Positions 48,130-58,949 of a DNA stretch of 64,000 bases are shown here, in pieces. The notes under the pieces were generated by a model. That model did no database searches and was not told the origin of the DNA. It was given only the letters and a program-made list of their open reading frames with translations. The stretch lies in assembly GCA_032622095.1 (NCBI GenBank), contig CP136068.1, forward strand, positions 48,354,443 to 48,418,442, given 5' to 3'. Within the stretch, counting starts at the first letter, position 1; every line of letters starts with the position of its first letter. A program made the translations under genes and the position numbers. The DNA comes from Siphonodentalium dalli. Taxonomy: Eukaryota > Mollusca > Scaphopoda > Gadilida > Siphonodentaliidae.

Positions 48130-48313
48130 CAGTAATGCCCAAAGTAATTAACCACTTAACCACAGCCGAATTAAATGGCTTGTTGCCATTCATCGGAAAG
48201 CTCTTGGGGAGAGCTTTCCGATGAATGGCAACAAGTCATATTTCCGACTAAATCCTGAAAAATTACCCATAATTCAGCTGTGGTTAAGTGGTCGATTACT
48301 TTGGCCATTACTG
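48130..48313. mobile_element. complete mariner-like foldback MITE
   Basis: It begins CAGTAATGCCCAAAGTAATT and ends GGCCATTACTG, with TA on both sides (TA target duplication). The internal stem ATGGCTTGTTGCCATTCATC is shared with 6210-6423. It is 184 bp and lies in the segment found only in copy 2 of the 8 kb unit. Confidence 0.85.
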
Positions 48314-48591
48314 TAGCATTATGTTTTGGTAATTAATTGATTAAGAAATGTTGTTCTTAGAATCTGATGATATGGAGACCATGGAGAGATTGTTTACCTT
48401 TAATTGTCAATGTTGAGTTTAAAGCATACTAGTAACATATGTTATGTTTATTTTATGTATCCCTGCATAAAATGGGGTGATAAATTTATATTATACTCAC
48501 ATCTGGTCTTTCGATATTTTGTGAGTAATTTATATGAAAGAATGGCATTGCATGCTAGCAATTCTGATAAACATCACTGTTAAAATGAGGC

Positions 48592-48725
48592 TTGTTGCCA
48601 TTCATCGGAAAGCTCTCAGAGAGCTTTCCGATGAATGGCAACAAGCCATATTTCCGACTAAATCCTGAAAAGTTACCCATAATTCTACTGTGTTTAAGGA
48701 GTCGATTATACTCGGGGGCATTACT
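48592..48725. mobile_element. mariner-like MITE lacking its left outer arm (copy 2)
   Basis: It corresponds to the right two-thirds of 6210-6423. Homology with copy 1 begins at GGCTTGTTGCCATTCATCGG inside the left arm, so the breakpoint between the two versions of the 8 kb unit falls within the MITE. Confidence 0.75.
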
Positions 48726-49949
48726 GTATTCGATATCTCAAGCTGTTGCATACCGAAAAGACTTGGGCTAGTACCTGAACAGTAAACCTGCAATCTGCAT
48801 GATTCATGAAACAGCTATTGAAACCATGCTGTATATACACAGAATTACACAATTTTGTTTATGGGTTTGTTGATATGACACGAGTGCTAGCACACAATGA
48901 CGGAATGAACAGCACACCCTAGAGTTCTATCTTTCCTCAATGGCACAAGTGCCGTATCATAAAAACCCATTAATACAAGTGTCTTTCTGTGTTTATTACA
49001 CATCACCCGTCCTAGAATATGTGCATTTAAAAATACAGGGTTACGATGTTTATTAAGGCACATACAGTGCTTGTTTTGTCATGTGTGATGATTTTTTTTC
49101 CTATCGTTTGAACTGGATACTCAAATAACAGAAATTGTTATATATTTTTTTTGCAACCGACAGATTTGAGGTAACTCTTTCTATAAATATATTGAAAATC
49201 ATGTGTCGGGATGTAATTATTAGCAATCAATATATTTTTTGTTGCATATATAGGTTTATACAATTTTAAGAGGCAGAACAAGATACAGGTACTTTGTATA
49301 GTTTCATTTCGCGAATGTACACAGTATCTTGTTTGGCCTCTTGCAATTTTAGAAACCCATAACTGTAACGAGAAATTGTTGATTGTATATTTAAAGTTTA
49401 AAGATACGGGAGGCCTTGGCGGTGGGTATGCTGTGAAAATATTTCCACCGGTCAAAAACCGCCACAAACAGAAAGAATATTAAAATGTAGACAGACTTTG
49501 TCCGTATACAAATAAGAAATATCGCATAAACAGTATGTTATTGTCATATGTTTGACCATTCTTATGTAAACAAAAGCATAAAAAGGTACTTTCCTGGTGT
49601 TTGTTTATATTATGATGGTAAACATAAAGAGCGTTCATTGTTGCTGAATTTTGATATGGAACGAATAGAGCATTTATATGATTTGTGTGTGATTAGCCAG
49701 TAACACTGTGCTGCCTTCTGTAACACAATCAGGCTCCTGCTTAGGTAAAATATAGTAGGTCTTTATGATAGCATGCTGTTTACGCGATGGTCATGGTATA
49801 TATGAACAAAACTGTATGCGTTTTAATGTTTTTCTGTTTACGGTGATTGAAACAAATATGAATATTTTCGACAACTAAGGCCTCCCGTGCCTTTAAGCCC
49901 CCTTATTGTCTCTATTATACATTTAACAATGATATTTACAAAGAAGTTT

Positions 49950-50553
49950 TTATATTCAGAATAAATGTCAATTGTATATTTTAAAACACAATTGAAATTA
50001 TATATTAATTTAAAATTAAATGTTTTTCTTAATTAAGAATTGTTTTCTAATGTATCTTTCCTAATTGGGGAAAATATTCCTAGTTAAGAAAACTTGTTTT
50101 CCTTACTTAGATTTATTTTCCTGCTTGAGAAAATCTCATTCTAGAAAAAATTGGCATCACTTAAGAAAAAATATCTTGACGATATTTCTAACTATAGAAA
50201 ATATAATTTCTTGTTCTAGATTAATTGTATAGCTTTCTTAAATTTCTAGCTATTCTCCCAAGATAATCGCAGTATCTTAAACTTATCTTATTTCAAGAAA
50301 AATAAACTTATGTGAGAAAAACAATCTTTCCTACATTAAGAAAAAAAATCTATACTAAGATTTTTTTACTAGGATTTTCTTACTAAGATTACTGTGTTTT
50401 CTTAAAGAAATTTTCTCAGACAAGAAATTTTCCCACCCTTTCATTTCTTGACCTAAAAAATATGTTTTTCTTATTTTTCTAGCTATTCTCCCAAGATAAT
50501 ATCTCATTTCAAGATTTTTTTTTTCCTGAATTGAGAAAATATTTTTGGCAGTG
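49950..50553 (-). mobile_element. CACTA/EnSpm-like terminus (copy 2)
   Basis: This is the paralogue of 7617-8218, ending TTTTTGGCAGTG. The subterminal AAGAAA/TTTCTT words are conserved. Flanking sequence changes at once to unrelated DNA. Confidence 0.6.
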
Positions 50554-50554
50554 T

Positions 50555-51296
50555 TGTGTACCCCATCCTTTCCATCGGTTACTCGTGATCGAACTGAACC
50601 AAACATGAATACTGTTACTCTGCTATGCGCAGCGTGTTTTATGTACGTAAACGGTGGTCAATCCATGATTGTCCCCCAAACAACTTGATTGAATAATCCC
50701 ATACTGCGCGGCGATGTCTTCCCACCGATGTTCACCGATAGGTTCGCATTGAGCGTCGCCTCGTATAAACTACCTGGACTATATATAAACCCAGCTGGTG
50801 AATACGACCCCAGTTGTTTTCTTGTGGGCATGACCTCATTGGAAATAGAATAAAATATAAACACCCCTGTCCCAATTGTTTTGGCCCTGTTTATAGAGGA
50901 AACACAGCTTAAGTTTATTTCTGGAATTAATTTGGTTCCCTGCATATTGCGTTGATATTTATAAGACCATGTTTAATTAATTTTATGTTTAGCGTCAATC
51001 GCCGCATTTTATTTTTTTGCAGAAAATAGTAATGAATTTTATTAAATTATTAGCACAATACAATTGTGCCAAAGAGTGTTCCTTGTGAAAATTAAGATAT
51101 GAACATTTAAAACTTAAGTTTAAACCATGGATTAAACGTGCCTACAAATTTGGTTCTTTAGAATATCGTGACTTATCCCGCCAAATGCAACTCCAAAACT
51201 ATTTAACTATTTACCATAGTTGCATTTTTTATTAATTATTATGTTACAAATTCGCGTTCACATGACTAATATAGATATGCCTATATATATATATAT
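50555..51296. other. interval with a signal-peptide-like mini ORF
   Basis: See the entry at 50605-50688. The rest holds no recognised gene. Confidence 0.4.
50605..50688 (+). CDS. 27-codon signal-peptide-like ORF, speculative
   Basis: ATG in an AAAC context opens MNTVTLLCAACFMYVNGGQS, which has a short polar start, a hydrophobic core and small residues before a plausible cleavage site. The frame ends after seven more residues. It could be the first exon of a secreted protein if an internal GT (for example in TACGTAAAC) is a donor, or it may be chance. It begins 51 bases after the end of 8 kb copy 2. No downstream partner exon was found. Confidence 0.2.
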   Translation: MNTVTLLCAACFMYVNGGQSMIVPQTT

Positions 51297-52451
51297 GTCA
51301 GAGTTATGGAGGCACGGACTCAGTATGAGTGTTCATTGCTTCATATTTGCGTGAACAAATTCTCATTTCTTATCGAAATGGCCATGTGTCGATCGGAATG
51401 GTACATCGAGATGTTCCCCAAACCAAATCAAGCTTGAAACCCGGTCCCGATTTCCATCCATGCCGGGGTTCGAACCCGCGCCAACCTCGTCTAGCCCAAA
51501 CTGTGATGATCTTATCCACGACCTAACCACCTCGGCTACGGGGACATCCTTAAAAAGGAAGCCCTATCACCGAGAGTTAGGAAGCGTATCAGTCTGAACA
51601 TGGGTTCGAACCCACTACCTTCGAAATTCTTGATCTGCCATTCTGGAAACATGTCAATGCACTTCCTCCGAAATTGCATTTGTGACCATACGATTACTGG
51701 TACTGGCGTATATATATATGTCAGAGTTATGGAGGCACGGACTCAGTATGAGTGTTCATTGCTTCATATTTGCGTGAACAAATTCTCATTTCTTATCGAA
51801 ATGGCCATGTGTCGATCGGAATGGTACATCGAGATGCTCCCCAAACCAAATCAAGCTTGAAAACCGGTCCCGATTTTCATCCATGCCGGGGTTCGAACCC
51901 GCGCCAACCTCGTCTAGCCCAGACTGTGATGATCGTATCCACGACCTAACCACCTCGGCTACGGGGACATCCTTAAAAGGAAGCCATTTCACCGAGAGTT
52001 AGGAAGCGTATCAGTCTGAACATGGGTTCGAACCCACTACCTTCGAAATTCTTGATCTGCCATTCTGGAAACATGTCAATGCACTTCCTCCGAAATTGCA
52101 TTTGTGACCATACGATTACTGGTACTGGCGTATATATATATGTCATAGTTATGGAGGCACGACTCAGTATGAGTGTTCATTGCTTCATATTTGCGTGAAC
52201 AAATTCTCATTTCTTATCGAAATGGCCATGTGTCGATCGGAATGGTACATCGAGATGTTCCCCAAACCAAATCAAGCTTGAAACCCGGTCCCGATTTCCA
52301 TCCATGTCGGGGTTCGAACCCGCGCCAACCTCGTCTAGCCCAGACTGTGATGATCTTATCCACGACCTAACCACCTCGGCTACGGGGACATCCTTAAAAG
52401 GAAGCCCTTTCACCGAGAGTAAGGAAGCGTATCAGTCTGAACATGGGTTCA
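51297..52451 (-). mobile_element. tandem triplication of a tRNA-derived SINE
   Basis: Units start at 51297, 51720 and 52142 (423 and 422 bp; the third is incomplete, about 310 bp). Read on the minus strand each has a tRNA-like head: CCCCGTAGCCGAGGTGGTTA (A box), a long variable-arm-like stretch, then GCGCGGGTTCGAACCCCGGC (B box). Heads lie at about 51544-51459, 51966-51881 and 52387-52302. The spacing suits a Ser/Leu-type tRNA ancestor. Acceptor arms do not pair, so these are not tRNA genes. A second GGTTCGAACC occurs near 51603 and 52025. The unit copies differ by only a few bases. Confidence 0.88.
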
Positions 52452-54753
52452 GCTTGTAATATAACATGGATTTCTAGAATTCTTAGTTCTCCATGGTCCC
52501 CTTTCTTTGGATACTAGTGCATGCAGCTGAAATTAGTGGGAATATGATGACGTTTGCGTGATGTCACTATCATCACAAACTCATAGGCGTGATTCCGGCA
52601 ATCTTCGTATCTATACACGTATAACTGATTGCACGACATAGTGTGCCCCCAGAATAATAGCCAATCCTTATAAATGAATACGAGACAGTCAGACATAATT
52701 TATGGCGGCGAACGCTTTCGAAAATATTTGCCTTGTTGTGGATACCGGTTAATTTTACACGAGTATTGAATCTATTGAATGAAATTGTCATACCGGTATT
52801 GGCGGTATGTATCGGGATATATTGCATGATTGTATGTGTAACGTCCAAGTAATCAGTTGCGCTTTTTGGACGGCGAGGGGGTGCTTATTTTTCTCTTCTA
52901 CTTAAATTGCGTGTCACTTTAAAGATGCCAACATGAACCTGTGGCGTGTACTGTGTTATCGTTCAATTGGTTCCAGTCTAGAATGGTACACGGTAAGAAC
53001 GATGTCTCGTTGTTATTGTTGTTGTTGTTGTTGTTGTTGGTCCTGTTGTTGTTGTTGTCTGAGTTCGTCCGGATCAATTATATTGAACGCGAGCTGATTA
53101 CATTTGTCGGATTACCCAATGATATACAACGGTGATGACAATAACATTTACACAGTTGAAACGTGTAATGTACATGTAGATAACGTTAACTTACATGTAT
53201 ATGACACAATAATCAATGAAGTTGATCAAGATGGCGTCCTGAAATTGGCAGCAACTCTCCCGCGCATGCTTGCAATATCACGTCCGCAGTTAGTGTTATT
53301 GTATATCGTTAACCCCGCGATATTGAGCGGAGCTACAAACTAGAGTTCAAACGGTGGAGTGTTATTAATTTTAATGTTTTAATGTTACTGAAAATACGGG
53401 TACCGGGTACACATGGTCCTTAAATTGCTTTGCTTTGTCATGTTCCGTTTTGATGTGGTTTTTGTCACTGTCAGATATGAATTTATTTATCGGGGAAACG
53501 ACACCTGAACCACTTTGTAAAAGAAAGACAGGCGATGATTTCTGCCGCGGGTCTCGCTCTACTTGTCAGTCATTGCTCTTAACTTCTAGTAAAATATACT
53601 ATTCAGTGTATAAGCAACAATACTATTCGGAGTTTATATATAGACGTGATTAAAGTCTTGTTGCTGTGAAATTGTGTTTAAGTGTTAAAAATTTTACCGA
53701 TTTATTATTCTAATAGGGGCGTTTTCTTTGTTCTCCTCTGATAAATTGAAGGCATTATGTGCAGACTAATACGTTAATACCTTGCAAAGTGGTCGGAAAC
53801 GTCGGACAGTATTACTCCCATAGTTGCATGTGATATACGTTTGTGTGTGTGTATATATGGTCCATCAGAGTTGCCGAATGATCAGTTGTTCTTACTGGTC
53901 GAGTTATATGTGGTAGAAACCCTGTTTTCAAACATTATATCTATAAAATTGCTCATTATGCCATGAGATTGGAAGTTAAGTAGATCGATATTAAAATCAC
54001 CCAATATAAAAGCTTGGTTTTCTGTATCATTCAATTGTTTTACGATTTTCATAACTTCTGATGTAAATTCATCTATTCGTCTATGTCAGCGATAGGGGCC
54101 GTATTGGGTATGTACATGTATTTGGATCCAACAGTGAACGGTTTACATTTCCTGCATCCAACTCTTCAAATAATGTCTCAATTACGTCTGGAATGAATAC
54201 TGTACTTTTATAAAAAAAAAAATAACAACACTACCTCGTCCATCGTCATATGGTCACGATTTAGTTTCGAGATTGTGATATCCTGGTAATGAATAATCTT
54301 CGTTAGTTCTAAATATGTATGTTAATGCTAGTATTGTCCATATAATTTCCAGGGCTTTGAATGTCAGCTAAAAGATCTACGAACGGGTCCCAATTTGCAT
54401 CTGGACTACGATAATTAAAACCAAGCATGAATAATTTTTATTTCGATGCTGCCATCTTTATCTTAAAATGAGACGATGTACTCGCTCGAGTGATGTGTTA
54501 GATTATATGGTGATGCACTTTAAACCATGTCGTCATTGTAATCAAGCCGTGGCCCTTTAAATAGCGACGAGAATGACAGAATCATCTTCCCGAATCTCGC
54601 CTTATGTGATTTTATCCGCGGTCATATGTTTTCGTTATGAACATATATAGAGTTATGCCTCTTGCCCTGAGTCGTTTCCATTTCACAAGTTGCTAAATCG
54701 ATTGTTGCCATACGCAAATAGATGAGAAATACATTGATTCAGGATTGGTAAAC
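52452..54753. other. interval with a (TTG)n microsatellite, no confident gene
   Basis: 53010-53058 is a nearly pure TTG repeat. A short frame beginning MNLWRVLCYRSIGSSLEWYT at about 52933 runs into a GTAAGA donor-like site at 52993. A frame with LCKRKTGDDFCRGSRSTCQS follows an acceptor-like TTTTTGTCACTGTCAG at about 53474. Neither matches a family I know, and they are recorded only as candidates. Confidence 0.3.
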
Positions 54754-54853
54754 ATGAATCAAACAAACATGAGACAGCTTGATAAAGCTACACAGTTGGA
54801 TCACGATGAGAGCATATATGAAATACTAGTGGTCAACAAAACGCCAGTAGATT
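54754..54853 (+). CDS. putative first coding exon with ITIM-like motif
   Basis: ATG in the context AAACATGA starts MNQTNMRQLDKATQLDHDES followed by IYEILVVNKTPVD. It ends at a perfect donor GTAAGT at 54854, in phase 1, the same phase as the lectin exons. SIYEIL fits the ITIM consensus (I/V/L/S)xYxx(I/L/V), as in cytoplasmic N-termini of type II C-type lectin receptors. No transmembrane or lectin exon was found in the following 9 kb, which is full of repeats. The exon could be chance or part of a gene extending past the window. Confidence 0.35.
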
Positions 54854-54947
54854 GTAAGTCATACACACGAAATGTATCATATCTCTTCCCTTTACTTTTT
54901 AATCACCGCGCAATGATTAATGAGAGTGCGTTCTTGCAAGAGAGGAT

Positions 54948-55200
54948 TTAAATCATGATAGCTAAAACGCTTTTTATTAAATACGCAATCACACATTTTC
55001 TCGAGATATTATACCAATAAAAAATGTGGAATGTTATAGGGTCCTCTTTGGAGCATTCGCAAACAATCTGACTTAAACGTTCGATGCTAGAAAATTGCAA
55101 ATCACAATATAAATACTTTCGTGCGAATTGGGGCTGTTGCCATCCAGAATTAAACAACTTTGTAGCACAGGGATCAATATGTATTATGTTGCTTTCCTGA
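54948..55200 (-). other. unassigned open frame
   Basis: Minus-strand frame with LFNSGWQQPQFARKYLYCDL and SIVCECSKEDPITFHIF-like content, about 84 codons, ending in a stop at 54948. Its composition is protein-like, but I do not recognise a family. It may be an exon or a transposon remnant. Confidence 0.25.
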
Positions 55201-56689
55201 CAAAAGATATACGATATAAAGACGAGTAACTGACTGCACTTAAGATGAAATAACGTGTGCCCGACCCCTTGTAAAATTTCCCTATAGTCTGGTCGTTGAG
55301 ACTCGATTTTGAGGTGAAACTAGAACAAATTGGTTACAAGCTGTTTTTGGTGTCATTTTGTCGGGCAGAATCTGGGGAACAATATATCCAAAATCCGCTC
55401 TGGGGAACATTTTCTACAGCTCGTTGAAATGGGGTCCTATTTATGGCTTTTTGTGTAAATTTTGATGTTCCTTATTAGTCTAGTCAATCTGATGGAAAGA
55501 AAAACCCAACCGTTAACAAATTACTATGCAATGTATTTTGGTGTCTTTGAATGTGACTATATTCATATGATAACATAACCAAAATCCCCATGGATCCCAG
55601 GGTGGGAAAATCGTTTTTTTTGGGTCAAAAGACAGGAATATGTAAACAAAAATTGTGAAACTTGTAATTTTCTGGATGAGACTAAGATTTTAAGGTGAAC
55701 CTATATTAACTTGGTAACAAGCTGTTGTTGGTGTTATTTTGTCGGACAGAATCTGGGGAACAATATATCCAAATTCGCTTTGGGGGAAATTTTCTACATA
55801 TCTTTGAAATAGGGTCCTATTTATGGCTTTGTTTGTGTCAAATTTCAGTTCCTTATTAGTCCAGTCAATGGGATGGAAGGAAACGCCCAACCGTGAACAA
55901 ATTTGCTATGCAATGACTTTTGGTCTTTTTGAGTGTGACTATACTCATATAATAACATATACAAAATCCCCATGAACCAGAATGGGAAAATCGTAATAAT
56001 GGTGAATAAACAAATATGCCAACCATAAAATCGTAAAAATGGTGAATAAACAAATATGCCAACCATAAAATCACAGTCGAGTTCCCTGACTGCCAAATGT
56101 GACCATATAATAACATATCCAAAATGGCCATGCGTTTAATAAAGGGAAAGTCGTTAATTTTGGATAAAATGAAGAAAATATGTAAGAAAATGGTGAAATT
56201 TGAAATTTTTGTCTGGGAACCAGGTCGGCCAAATGCTTCTTCAGACTGGGGCCCAAGTATGAAACTTGATCCAATTTTTCGAAAGGATGTCTGCTCCAAC
56301 TAATTTGACGCTAACATGTGGCCGTGAATGTTACGGGGCAATATGGCGGAAATTTTCTGGAGTCTACTACCATTCACCACAGGGTCCTCTAAATGTATTA
56401 ATGTGACAGAAACATGCAACAAAAAAACGCATTTTTAATGTTACCATAGCATAATTATGCCTGTCATTTCGTGCATAATTTGACCCTAAAACTATACAAT
56501 GGCGAATCCTAATTCGTTATAGTAATTCATATCCCGATGATTTGACAATTCGGTGTCTAAACAGTTTTCAAAATGACAGCGAAAATGGCAGTCAGAAGTG
56601 AACAATTTAATTGTTTTTTGAATCTTACGATATTGTGTAGACAATATGTTGTCATATATATGCCACCATACGAGTTTCCAAAGCCACCA
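55201..56689. repeat. left arm of large foldback: ~400 bp diverged tandem units
   Basis: ACAAGCTGTTTTTGGTGTCA, GAATCTGGGGAACAATATAT and GGGTCCTATTTATGGCTTT occur at 55320-55455 and again at 55700-55830. GTGACTATATTCATATGATA-like words recur near 55553, 55935 and 56097. A 42 bp exact-type duplication (ATGGTGAATAAACAAATATG) is at 55998-56068. The outer words recur inverted at 61200-61315. Confidence 0.75.
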
Positions 56690-57726
56690 ATAGTTTCATG
56701 ATACATCAACTGAGTGTCCCAAACCACACAGCGTGTCCGCCCATCCATATACAGAGTTACAAAACCCATCTGGTATCAAAAAAACCCAACATGTGAGAAT
56801 CCAAATACAAACGACGGGCGCCCCAAATTCAAACAATGTTCCAAACCATCCACGGGGTGCCCCAATCCACCAAACGAGTTTCACAAACCACCCAGACTGA
56901 TGTAGACTGAGGTAGGTAGCTCCCCAAACGATACTCAACTGTTGTCAGTAACCACACATAGTCCCAAGCCATGCATCTGGTATTCCAACTCACCCAAAAT
57001 GAGTGTCTCAATCGATCTGATTAAGGACCCAATCTATTCAACGAATGTCCCCAAACCACAACAGTAGTGCTCCATATGTTGCAACCTATGTTCGAAACAA
57101 CACAATTGGCGTGTCCCAAGCCACCCAGTAGGTTCCAGAAAAATCCAATGAGTGCCCATAACCATCAGATGAGTAAAACATACAATGAGCACCAATTGAG
57201 TGTGTCAAACAACGCAATTAGTGCCCCAAACCACACACTGGGTGTATCATGGTTACCAAACCATCCACCGGGTGTCCGAAACCACACGAGGGGCAGGCAT
57301 CCAATATGCAGCCCGTGCCATATGTCATAAAACATACAACTGTCGTCTCAATCCATTCAACTGTATGTCCCAAATGGCCCAACCAGTGACCCTGTCGGCC
57401 ACGCAGTGTCCCAATGCACATAACCAGTACCTACAATCTATAGCGAGTGTCCCAAAATACTCAATGTGAACACTCCACCCAATTGGTGCCCCAAAAGCAT
57501 CCAACTGAAGTCACAAATCACCCAGCGGGTGACCCAAACCATATAACTAGCTTCATAAACCATCCAACAAGTTCCCTGTCCATCCAATTGGACAGGACTG
57601 GTGTTACGAATCAACAACAAACTGTCATATCAATACATCTACAATAGTGCACAAAACCCTGCATCGAGTATTTCACACGATCAAGTGAGTTTGTTTCAAA
57701 CCATCCAATGAGTTTACCAAAACATA
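56690..57726 (-). repeat. degenerate 21 bp tandem array, left (inverted) part
   Basis: On the + strand the unit is ATCCAAYTGAGTGTCCCAAACC-like, with a period of 20-22 bases that is clearest at 57473-57600. About 45 units are present with heavy divergence. Because 21 is divisible by three, several frames stay open and yield heptapeptide-like peptides; they are not called as genes. Confidence 0.85.
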
Positions 57727-58170
57727 GTTTGATATATTTGATGGATGGTTTTGTACACTAGTTTGGGACACCTATTAAATGACTGGACACTCAGTGGTGG
57801 TTTGAGACACCAGTTGGACGTTATAGACACTCCTGATGGTTTTGATAATCACCATGTGGCTTGGGACACTCATTGGATGATTATGGGCATTGATCTGTTG
57901 GTTTTGGGACACCTATTGGATGGTTTGTGGTACACACTTGATAATTTGAGACACCCACTTGTGTGGTTTGTGACACCACGTACATGAATTGGGACACTCG
58001 ATGGGTGACATATGGCAATCGTTGGTTGGTATGGAACACACATTGGACTGATTTGGGCACCAATTGGATGGTTTGTGACACTATTTGGGTGGACTGTGTT
58101 TCATATTATGTGGTTTGGGACACTCATTGGCTGATTTGGAATGCCTCTTCCATGGACTGGGACACTCACC
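57727..58170 (+). repeat. degenerate 21 bp tandem array, right part
   Basis: This is the same unit on the opposite strand, GGTTTGGGACACTCATTGGAT. Strict 21-base spacing is visible at 58040-58170. The orientation switch is near 57727. A short continuation appears at 60355-60440 beyond a nested insertion. Confidence 0.88.
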
Positions 58171-58946
58171 GATTGATTTAAACATATTTTATTATCCCTC
58201 AGTCAATAAACAAAATACAAATGAAGACAATAGAATTGATGATATCGATGAGATTAATTTAGTATATTATTAAGAAAGCGGTTGAGACACCTGCTACGTG
58301 GTTTTACACTCCTTAGGTAGCAGTACACGATTTCACGGGTTGTAGGGGGTCTGAAAAATAGAAATATAAGTATCTGGGGGGCATAACGACCAGTGTAGCC
58401 TGTGTTAACTGTGTCATTACTGGTTTGAAGGTTTATATATTTTACAAAACTGGGAAAGTTCTCAAAAAAGTGAAAAATTTGGATACGCAACAGGGTTTTC
58501 GTATTCAGTGAAGGCCAACTCTGTGTTATTGATTACAGGAAAATAGCCCGATTTATCTCCCCTGAATTCTGTCATCTGGGCTCGAAAGACTTTTTTTTCA
58601 AATTGATACGATAACTTTTTTTCTATTTCAAATATTTCTCAGCACTAGCATAGCTCTATCAGGTGGAAGAATCTTATTTACTGACATTCGCTCTATCATG
58701 GTCTGTTTTTGGGTTGAAAATGGCCAATTTAAGTAAAAAAAATGGGTACAATTGAGCGGTTCGTGTGTGCAAACCAAGGGGCATAACTCAATGACAAATT
58801 GTACGAAGAACCAAAAGTACATTTAAATTATTACACCTACAATTTCTGTCGAAATTAAAACATGCTTGATAATGGCTTAGCATTGATTTGAAGTACAATA
58901 CCCCCTCCCATGTTGGCAAAATTGCTGGAAATCGTGTATTGCTACC
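58171..58946. other. sequence between 21 bp array and Harbinger-like element
   Basis: Apart from one array-like phrase (GGTTGAGACACCTGCTACG, 58280-58300) this is unrelated AT-rich DNA. It is possibly a further insertion into the foldback. No gene recognised. Confidence 0.4.
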
Positions 58947-58949
58947 TTA

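Larger units (their letters stand above)
42601..50554 (+). mobile_element. 8 kb repeat unit, copy 2
   Basis: This is the second direct copy of the unit at 135-8218. Relative to copy 1 it keeps about 60 bases near 42700 that copy 1 lacks. It has five instead of six 26 bp minisatellite units, a shorter hairpin loop near 45980, and about 33 extra bases near 49917-49950. It also has a wholly different segment at about 47860-48591, where copy 1 has 5385-6282. The rest is collinear. Sequence after 50554 is unrelated to sequence after 8218, so this is not simply the next unit of a larger tandem duplication. Confidence 0.85.

Noticed and set aside
135..50554. The 8 kb direct repeats as LTRs of a giant retrovirus-like element
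   Set aside because: Ends are not TG...CA, there is no primer-binding site or gag/pol between them, and a lectin gene with canonical introns lies between.
50779..50789. TATATAAA as a promoter TATA box
   Set aside because: TATATA words are abundant in this AT-rich DNA and no recognisable gene starts downstream.
51459..51544. Minus-strand tRNA gene
   Set aside because: A and B boxes are present but the acceptor arms do not pair and the copy is part of a SINE repeated three times.
56557..58273. Many frames of 60-90 codons with WDTHWL-type heptapeptides
   Set aside because: A 21 bp period keeps frames open on both strands. The unit sequence is too degenerate and no start context or splice pattern supports a gene.
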